This document shows positions 57,833-64,000 of a stretch of DNA of 64,000 nucleotides, piece by piece. Positions within the stretch are counted from its first letter, which is position 1. Every line of letters begins with the position of its first letter. Both the position numbers and the translations under genes were made by a program. Source of the stretch: Bufo bufo (Eukaryota; Chordata; Amphibia; Anura; Bufonidae); the NCBI RefSeq assembly GCF_905171765.1, contig NC_053391.1:112006618-112070617 (forward strand), in the 5' to 3' direction. Under the pieces are notes generated by a model. That model worked only from the letters and a program-made list of their open reading frames with translations, did no database searches and had not been told where the DNA came from.

Positions 57833-57940
57833 GACAGACAGACAAGTCGAGCACCGAGTGATTAGCTCGCGCTCAAGGCAGACCTAGGAGCAGGGAGTCT
57901 CCCAGCTAGCAAAGCCGCCCTGGGAACGAGTCCAAACACA

Positions 57941-57990
57941 GATCCTCGCTCCCGAAGCTAAGCAGCAGGTCTGTGGCTGATGGGAGACCG
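57941..57990 (+). other. 5S-rRNA-like segment inside LTR
   Basis: GAAGCTAAGCAG (57954-57965) and GATGGGAGACCG (57979-57990) are each identical to 12-base stretches of vertebrate 5S rRNA and occur in the 5S order. These are the box A and box C parts of its internal promoter. The gap is shorter than in 5S. It may be a 5S-derived internal control region or a captured fragment. Confidence 0.6.
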
Positions 57991-58020
57991 AGTGCGCCTT
58001 CGGCGCCTCGTTACAGTGGG

Positions 58021-58496
58021 GCTGGTAACATTACAGTTACTTTCAATAATGATTCTGGCTACCAAACGGTTAAAAGTGATAATTTTACATTAAAATACCA
58101 AACGTAGAGTGAACAACTAAAGTACTCTACAAACAAGTTCCACAATAAGTTCCACACCAAGTCCTGTGATCGGGTGCACACAAGTATAAATTAAATTCAG
58201 AGTAATTTTTTAAAAAATGTTTTCAGTTTGGATGCGTTTTCTCACCACACTTTTGCAGAGTCAGATAATCCATTTGTATTTATTTATTTGGCTAAAGCCT
58301 ACCTGGATTCCAAAATCTTCCACTTGCTGTTTCCTTGTTACAGCCACATCGCTTCCACTTCTCATGCAGTACCTCTGCCCTCACAGGTCGATTTTCTTTG
58401 AAGATGTAGGTAATTAAATCTGCAAATACAAGCAGTACAAACTGTGTGGAATTTAATACTTCGGCCCTGGACAGGCAAAACCAGTCCGACATACAG
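58021..58496. other. Spacer, nothing recognised
   Basis: No gene or element ends recognised between the solo LTR and the Tc1 nest. Confidence 0.4.
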
Positions 58497-58596
58497 TACA
58501 GACCAAAAGTTTGGACACACCTTCTCATTCAAAGAGTTTTCTTTATTTTCATGACTATGAAGGCATTAAAACAATGAATTAACACATGTGGAATTA

Positions 58597-60159
58597 CAGG
58601 GAGTGCAGAATTATTAGGCAAGTTGTATTTTTGAGGATTCATTTTATTATTGAACAACAACCATATTCTCAATGAACCCAAAAAACTCATTAATATCAAA
58701 GCTGAATATTTTTGGAAGTAGTTTTTAGTTTGTTTTTAGTTTTAGCTATTTTAGGGGGATATCTGTGTGTGCAGGTGACTATTACTGTGCATAATTATTA
58801 GGCAACTTAACAAAAAACAAATATATACCCATTTCAATTATTTATTTTTACCAGTGAAACCAATATAACATCTCAACATTCACAAATATACATTTCTGAC
58901 ATTCAAAAACAAAACAAAAACAAATCAGTGACCAATATAGCCACCTTTCTTTGCAAGGACACTCAAAAGCCTGCCATCCATGGATTCTGTCAGTGTTTTG
59001 ATCTGTTCACCATCAACATTGCGTGCAGCAGCAACCACAGCCTCCCAGACACTGTTCAGAGAGGTGTACTGTTTTCCCTCCTTGTAAATCTCACATTTGA
59101 TGATGGACCACAGGTTCTCAATGGGGTTCAGATCAGGTGAACAAGGAGGCCATGTCATTAGATTTTCTTCTTTTATCCCCTTTCTTGCCAGCCACGCTGT
59201 GGAGTACTTGGACGCGTGTGATGGAGCATTGTCCTGCATGAAAATCATGTTTTTCTTGAAGGATGCAGACTTCTTCCTGTACCACTGCTTGAAGAAGGTG
59301 TCTTCCAGAAACTGGCAGTAGGACTGGGAGTTGAGCTTGACTCCATCCTCAACCCGAAAAGGCCCCACAAGCTCATCTTTGATGATACCAGCCCAAACCA
59401 GTACTCCACCTCCACCTTGCTGGCGTCTGAGTCGGACTGGAGCTCTCTGCCCTTTACCAATCCAGCCACGGGCCCATCCATCTGGCCCATCAAGACTCAC
59501 TCTCATTTCATCAGTCCATAAAACCTTAGAAAAATCAGTCTTGAGATATTTCTTGGCCCAGTCTTGACGTTTCAGCTTGTGTGTCTTGTTCAGTGGTGGT
59601 CGTCTTTCAGCCTTTCTTACCTTGGCCATGTCTCTGAGTATTGCACACCTTGTGCTTTTGGGCACTCCTGTGATGTTGCAGCTCTGAAATATGGCCAAAC
59701 TGGTGGCAAGTGGCATCTTGGCAGCTGCACGCTTGACTTTTCTCAGTTCATGTGCAGTTATTTTGCGCTTTGGTTTTTCCACACGCTTCTTGCGACCCTG
59801 TTGACTATTTTGAATGAAACGCTTGATTGTTCGATGATCACGCTTCAGAAGCTTTGCAATTTTAAGAGTGCTGCATCCCTCTGCAAGATATCTCACTATT
59901 TTTGACTTTTCTGAGCCTGTCAAGTCCTTCTTTTGACCCATTTTGCCAAAGGAAAGGAAGTTGCCTAATAATTATGCACACCTAATATAGGGTGTTGATG
60001 TAATTAGACCACACCCCTTCTCATTACAGAGATGCACATCACCTAATATGCTTAATTGGTAGTAGGCTTTCGAGCCTATACAGCTTGGAGTAAGACAACA
60101 TGCATAAAGAGGATGATGTGGTCAAAATACTCATTTGCCTAATAATTCTGCACGCAGTG
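58597..60159 (-). mobile_element. Tc1/mariner element with intact DD37E transposase
   Basis: Ends CAGGGAGTGCAGAATTATTA (58597) and, inverted, CACTGCGTGCAGAATTATTA (ending 60159) form a TIR with two mismatches near the tip. TA flanks both sides (58595-58596, 60160-60161). Removing it with one TA restores GGAATTATATACATAAC of the older Tc1. It is 1,563 bp long and carries one clean gene. It is the youngest-looking DNA transposon in the window. Confidence 0.95.
58925..59941 (-). CDS. Tc1/mariner transposase, DD37E type, intact
   Basis: An uninterrupted 338-codon frame from MGQKKDLTGSEKSKIVRYL. The N-terminus (about 8-110) has two helix-turn-helix units (STLKIAKLLKRDHRTIKRFI; ATSLAIFQSCNITGVPKST) with a basic nuclear-signal-like stretch GRKKRVEKPKRK (49-60). 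The DDE nuclease has D144 (LWTDEMRVS), D237 (FMQDNAPSHAS) and E275 (SPDLNPIENLW). I count 37 residues between the last two, against 34 in classical Tc1, placing it among DD37E elements. It would excise and insert the surrounding element at TA. Length fits a full transposase. Activity is not shown by sequence alone. Confidence 0.93.
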   Translation of the reverse strand: MGQKKDLTGSEKSKIVRYLAEGCSTLKIAKLLKRDHRTIKRFIQNSQQGRKKRVEKPKRKITAHELRKVKRAAAKMPLATSLAIFQSCNITGVPKSTRCAILRDMAKVRKAERRPPLNKTHKLKRQDWAKKYLKTDFSKVLWTDEMRVSLDGPDGWARGWIGKGQRAPVRLRRQQGGGGVLVWAGIIKDELVGPFRVEDGVKLNSQSYCQFLEDTFFKQWYRKKSASFKKNMIFMQDNAPSHASKYSTAWLARKGIKEENLMTWPPCSPDLNPIENLWSIIKCEIYKEGKQYTSLNSVWEAVVAAARNVDGEQIKTLTESMDGRLLSVLAKKGGYIGH

Positions 60160-60199
60160 TATATACATAACAAACAAGTGTGAAACAACTGAAAATATG

Positions 60200-60590
60200 T
60201 CATATTCTAGGTTCTTCAAAGTAGCCACCTTTTGCTTTGATTACTGCTTTGCACACTCTTGGCATTCTCTTGATGAGCTTCAAGAGGTAGTCCCCTGAAA
60301 TGGTCTTCCAACAGTCTTGAAGGAGTTCCCAGAGATGCTTAGCACTTGTTGGCCCTTTTGCCTTCACTCTGTGGTCCAGCCCACCCCAAACCATCTCGAT
60401 TGGGTTCAGGTCCGGTGACTGTGGAGGCCAGGTCATCTGGCGCAGCACCCCATCACTCTCCTTCATGGTCAAATAGCCCTTACTTTCAAAGTTTTCCCAA
60501 TTTTTCGGCTGACTGACTGACCTTCATTTCTTAAAGTAATGATGGCCACTCGTTTTTCTTTACTTAGCTGCTTTTATTCTTGCCATAATA
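60200..60590 (-). pseudogene. Older Tc1 transposase, internally deleted
   Basis: On - the N-terminal words RNEGQSVS (near 60520) run almost directly into MTWPPQSPDLNPIEMVWGGL and the C-terminal end KAKGGYFEEPRI at 60200. Most of the DNA-binding and catalytic core, including the first two Asp residues, is missing. Only the terminal Glu region of the triad remains. It is inactive. Confidence 0.85.
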
Positions 60591-60779
60591 CAAATTCTAA
60601 CGGTCTATTCAGTAGGACTATCAGCTGTGTATCCACCTGACTTCTCCTCAACGCAACTGATGGTCCCAACCCCATTTATAAGGCAAGAAATCCCACTTAT
60701 TAAACCTGACAGGGCACACCTGTGAAGTGAAAACCATTTCAGGGGACTACCTCTTGAAGCTCATCAAGAGAATGCCAAG

Positions 60780-61427
60780 TGTCACGAGGGTGTCAAGACC
60801 CACGCCTGACTCCGTTATACCCGGGGTCAGGAAGTCATAGCGGTTGGCTGAGCGCTCTATGTAAGATAGGGCTGTTTCCTTATGGTAGCTTTCTGGGTTT
60901 GCTTTGCAACCCTTTTTGGCTCACTCAGGGATCCGTAGCTCCTTCTCCTCAGCTGTTCCTTGTCCAGCACTCCCAACCTCCTTATATTCCCCTCTCACAC
61001 TTCTCTGGTTGCCAGATATAGAGCTTCCTGCCTGGATTTCTATACTGACCCTCTGGAGCTGTGTTGCTGCGTTCTCTGGTAGTTGGTCCAGAACGTTACC
61101 CTCCGGATCCCTGTTGGACCTTGGTGGTCTGCTGTAGTCGCCCACCTGGGTGTATGTGTTTGTCTGTATTGTCTGTCCTCTCCCTGGTGTTTCCCTTAGT
61201 GTCAGTGGTGCGGACTAGCGATCCCACCGGCCCGTTCACTATCTAGGGCTCATTCTAGGGAAAGCCAGGGTTTAGGCACGTGATCGCCGCACGGGTGAGG
61301 AACCCGTCTAGGGACGTCAGGGCAGTCAGGTGCCAGCCGCAAGGTGAGTCAGGGGTCACCACCTTTCCCTCTCCCTTGGGCAGGGCTTTCCCTTTTCCCT
61401 CCCTGTGCGTGACGCCGGTCCATTACA
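60780..61427 (+). repeat. Gypsy 5' LTR
   Basis: The 648-bp block starts TGTCACGAGGGTGTC directly after Tc1 sequence and ends GGTCCATTACA, followed by TTATATCTGGCCC where a primer-binding site is expected. The 3' LTR lies beyond the window, so identity between LTRs and the target duplication (which should repeat the bases up to CCAAG) cannot be read. Confidence 0.82.
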
Positions 61428-61499
61428 TTATATCTGGCCCTTATTTTGTGTAGGTAAAAAAAAAATATATATTTTTTTTTTACCTACTTAGAATCCAGT

Positions 61500-64000
61500 A
61501 TGGATCTAATTGCTGCTCTGTCCAAACACTTTCATGGCCTATCTTTGGAGGTGGCAGGATTGAAGGCGTCGGTCCTCCAGAAACAGCAGCAATTACAACT
61601 GACCGCAAGCCCAGCGGTTGCTACTGGTAACCAGGTTGTTGCGGAACCCAAGGTCCCTCTCCCTGACAGATTTTCTGGGGGAAGGGACAAGTTTTTGACA
61701 TTCCGTGAGGCCTGTAAATTATATTTTAAACTGCGCCCTTACTCCTCTGGTAATGAAGAACAGCGGGTGGGGGTTGTTATTTCCCTGCTGCAGGGGGACC
61801 CGCAGTCCTGGGCATTCTCTTTACCCTCTGATTCCCAGGCTCTTCGGTCAGTGGATGAGTTTTTCGGGGCCTTGGGTCTCATATATGACGACCCTGACCG
61901 AGTCGCACTGGCTGAATCAAGTTTACAGAGACTCCTACAAGGAGAGCGGCCGGTAGAGGAGTATTGCTCTGACTTCCGTAGGTGGGCTACGGATACCCAA
62001 TGGAACGACTCGGCTCTCAGGAGTCAGTTCTGCTCTGGGTTATCCGAAAGGGTTAAGGATGCGCTTGCATTATATGAGACCCCCTTTTCCCTTGATGCGG
62101 TTATGTCCCTTTCTATCCGAATAGATAGACGCCTTAGGGACAGGTTGAAAAAAACGGAGCAATTGGTAACCCCTCCCAAGCAGCAGTTAGTCTGTACAGA
62201 CTTAGACGAGCCTATGCAGCTAGGAGGAACTACTCGTCAGGTCCGTCCTCCTGAGTCTCGCCGTAGGCGTGGTTTTTTTTTTTTTTGTGGGGAGAGGGTC
62301 ATTTCATTAATGTCTGTCCTTCTTTCCTCAGAAACAAAAGACTGTCGGAAAACTACTAACCCCAGGGAGGATGTCAGCCGGGGGGTATATGTTTCCTCCA
62401 TACGTACATCGCAATTTGTGTTGCCAGCAGTTATTGTTTTTGGTGTTAAGACGGAGACTATTTCTTTCTTTCTAGACAGTGGAGCAGGGGTAAATTTGAT
62501 AGATGCCCATTTTGCCCGCACTATGGGTTTGTCTCTCTGTACGCTACAGAGACCTATTCCCATATTCGCTATTGATTCTGCTCCTCTGTCTCAGAGAAAC
62601 CTCACCCACATTGTTCATAATTTACACCTTCGGGTAAGGGACCACCATAACGAGATGCTTTCATGTTATGTTCTGGAGGGGCTTCCCACTCCGGTAGTGC
62701 TGGGCCTTCCCTGGTTGGTAGCGCACAATCCAGTGGTGGATTGGCAGGCCAGGGAGATATCGGAGTGGAGTGAGCATTGCAGAGAAAATTGCTTAAATAA
62801 CAATTGCTTAGTCGCCTCCATAACTACCCTACCTACATTTATTTCGGACTTTGAGGACGTTTTTTCAGAAAAGGGTTGTCAGAAGTTACCACCTCACCGT
62901 CCTTATGATTGCCCTGTTAACCTTATTCCCGGCGCAAAATTACCCAAGACCAGGTTATATAATCTTTCGGGTCCAGAGAGACAAGCCATGAAGGATTATA
63001 TCTCCGAGAGCTTGGCTAAAGGACACATCAGACCCTCTTCTTCACCCGTGGCTGCAGGGTTTTTCTTCGTTAAAAAGAAAGATGGGGGCCTGCGTCCTTG
63101 CCTAGATTTTCGCGAATTAAATCGGATAACCATCCGAGACCCATACCCTCTTCCTCTCATTCCTGACCTGTTTAACCAGATTGCGGGTGCTAGGTGGTTC
63201 TCCAAACTTGATCTTAGGGGGGCCTACAATCTGATTCGTATCAAGAAGGGGGATGAGTGGAAGACAGCTTTTAACACCCCTGAGGGGCATTATGAAAATC
63301 TAGTTATGCCTTTCGGTCTGACCAATGCTCCTGCCGTCTTTCAACATTTCGTTAATTACATTTTAAGTCATCTAATCGGCAGGTTTGTGGTAATATACCT
63401 AGATGATATTTAAATTTTTTCGTCTGATCTGAGAACACATGAGGTGCATGTCAGACAAGTACTGCAGGTCCTACGGACGAATGAATTATATACTAAAACT
63501 GAAAAATGTGTCTTTGCCGTTCAGGAGATACAATTCCTAGGTTATTTTTTATCTGCGTCAGGTTTCCGTATGGAACCTAGGAAGGTCCAGGCAATTTTAG
63601 ATTGGGATCTTCCTTAGAACCTCAAAGCTCTGCAACGGTTCTTGGGCTTCGCAAATTTCTATAGGAAATTCATTAAAAATTATTCAGTTATTGTAAAACC
63701 CCTTACTGACATGACTAGGAAGGGGACAGATTTTTCTAAATGGTCTGACGCCGCTAAAGTTGCTTTTTCCTCTCTAAAAGAGAAGTTTACCTCGGCACCT
63801 GTACTAGTCCAACCTGATGTCTCTCAGCCTTTTAATGTTGAAGTCGATGCGTCAGAGGTGGGAGTGGGGGGCGGGGCTGTCTCAGGGTCCGTCTCCTGCC
63901 AAATGGCATCCTTGTGCTTTCTTTTCTAAAAAACTATCTGCAGCAGAAAAGAACTACGATATTGGCAATAGGGAACTATTAGATATTAAACTAGCATTTG
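61500..64000 (+). pseudogene. Gypsy gag-pol, defective, runs off window
   Basis: It starts MDLIAALSKHFHGLSLEV. Capsid-like Gag covers about 55-215 (FREACKLYFKLRPYSSG; LQRLLQGERPVEEYCSDFRR). Protease is marked by FFLDSGAGVNLID (about 324-336) and RT by KKKDGGLRPCLDFRELN, SKLDLRGAYNLI, MPFGLTNAP and YLDDI (633-637). A stop follows at once at 63411-63413, another lies at 63616-63618, and a frameshift lies near 63868. The zinc-knuckle pattern is visible only in the neighbouring frame around 62285-62345, beside a T16 run, so that segment is frame-shifted too. The RT connection and RNase H region continue to 64000. Confidence 0.92.

Larger units (their letters stand above)
57303..58015. mobile_element. 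Solo LTR with 5-bp duplication
   Basis: The 713-bp block starts TGTCACGGGTAAGG and ends GCCTCGTTACA (TG...CA). GTGGG is repeated on both sides (57298-57302 and 58016-58020), the 5-bp duplication of an LTR-element integrase. No internal coding region follows, so the interior was lost by LTR-LTR recombination. Start and end style match the Gypsy LTR at 60780. Its last 75 bp resemble 5S rRNA. Confidence 0.9.
58499..60779 (-). mobile_element. Older Tc1-like element, split and truncated
   Basis: It begins with the TIR CAGACCAAAAGTTTGGACAC at 58499 after TA (58497-58498). It is interrupted at 58597-60159 by another element and resumes at TATATACATAACAAACAAGTG. It is then cut at 60779 by the Gypsy LTR; the right TIR must lie beyond the window. 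GAGGTAGTCCCCTGAAATGG (60281-60300) and its inverse (60739-60758) show long inverted subterminal repeats. Confidence 0.85.
60780..64000 (+). mobile_element. Gypsy-type LTR retrotransposon, partial
   Basis: A 5' LTR, a short untranslated leader with an A/T-rich inverted stretch (61453-61489), and gag-protease-RT on +. It is cut by the window end in the RNase H region. The RT order and the single long gag-pol frame fit Metaviridae-type (Gypsy) elements. Stops and a frameshift show this copy is defective. Confidence 0.92.

Noticed and set aside
57941..57990. A functional 5S rRNA gene
   Set aside because: Only about 24 bases match, the spacing is shortened, and the flanks are LTR sequence, so it is a 5S-like segment and not a gene.
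1..64000. A novel immune, CRISPR-like or operon-type system
   Set aside because: Nothing in the window has prokaryotic gene organisation, and all recognised coding regions belong to known transposon families or retrocopied/captured host fragments.

Overview
The window looks like intergenic DNA of a vertebrate, most probably a frog or toad. I found no intact host protein gene and no RNA gene. It is a dense nest of transposable elements of the types that crowd anuran genomes: hAT, PIF/Harbinger, Tc1/mariner, TTAA-flanked foldback elements, DIRS, L1, CR1/L2-like LINEs and Gypsy. The species is inferred from this mix and from a vertebrate CENP-L retrocopy. It cannot be proven from the window alone.

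Layout. 1-5744 holds small foldback elements and old repeats. 5745-11069 is a complete but broken hAT element with terminal inverted repeats (TIRs) and an 8-bp target duplication. 11983-12405 is a small Harbinger-like element. 12517-18899 is a complete Harbinger element carrying both of its genes: a DDE transposase on + and a multi-exon MADF protein on -. A DD34E Tc1 element (16072-17652) sits in an intron of the MADF gene. From 19253 to about 36652 runs a second hAT copy on the - strand. It is split by a hAT MITE, a CENP-L processed pseudogene, a 3'-truncated L1, two fragments of a kinase-like (STK31-like) gene lying among tandem repeats, and a near-complete DIRS retrotransposon (31077-36444). 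From 36.6 to 46 kb come another hAT leader remnant, LINE tails, a deleted Tc1 and foldback elements. 46193-56995 is a third large hAT-related block on the - strand. Its leader minisatellite was hit twice by large TTAA-flanked palindromic elements. 57303-58015 is a solo LTR with a perfect 5-bp duplication. 58499-60779 is an old Tc1 split by a younger Tc1/mariner element (58597-60159) with an intact DD37E transposase, and is then interrupted by a Gypsy element whose 5' LTR and gag-pol run off the window end.

How the parts relate. Nesting and target duplications give a relative history: old hAT copies first, then MITEs, L1, DIRS, Tc1 and TTAA elements into them. Three open frames stand out as still long and clean: the DD37E transposase (338 aa), the DIRS Gag (about 404 aa) and the DIRS RT-RNase H-methyltransferase (637 aa). 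Most other transposon genes show stops or frameshifts. The features most worth following are the intact DD37E element, the DIRS promoter with an ETS/CRE palindrome, the 5S-rRNA-like segment in the solo LTR, the CENP-L and kinase-like captures, and the minisatellites in hAT leaders.
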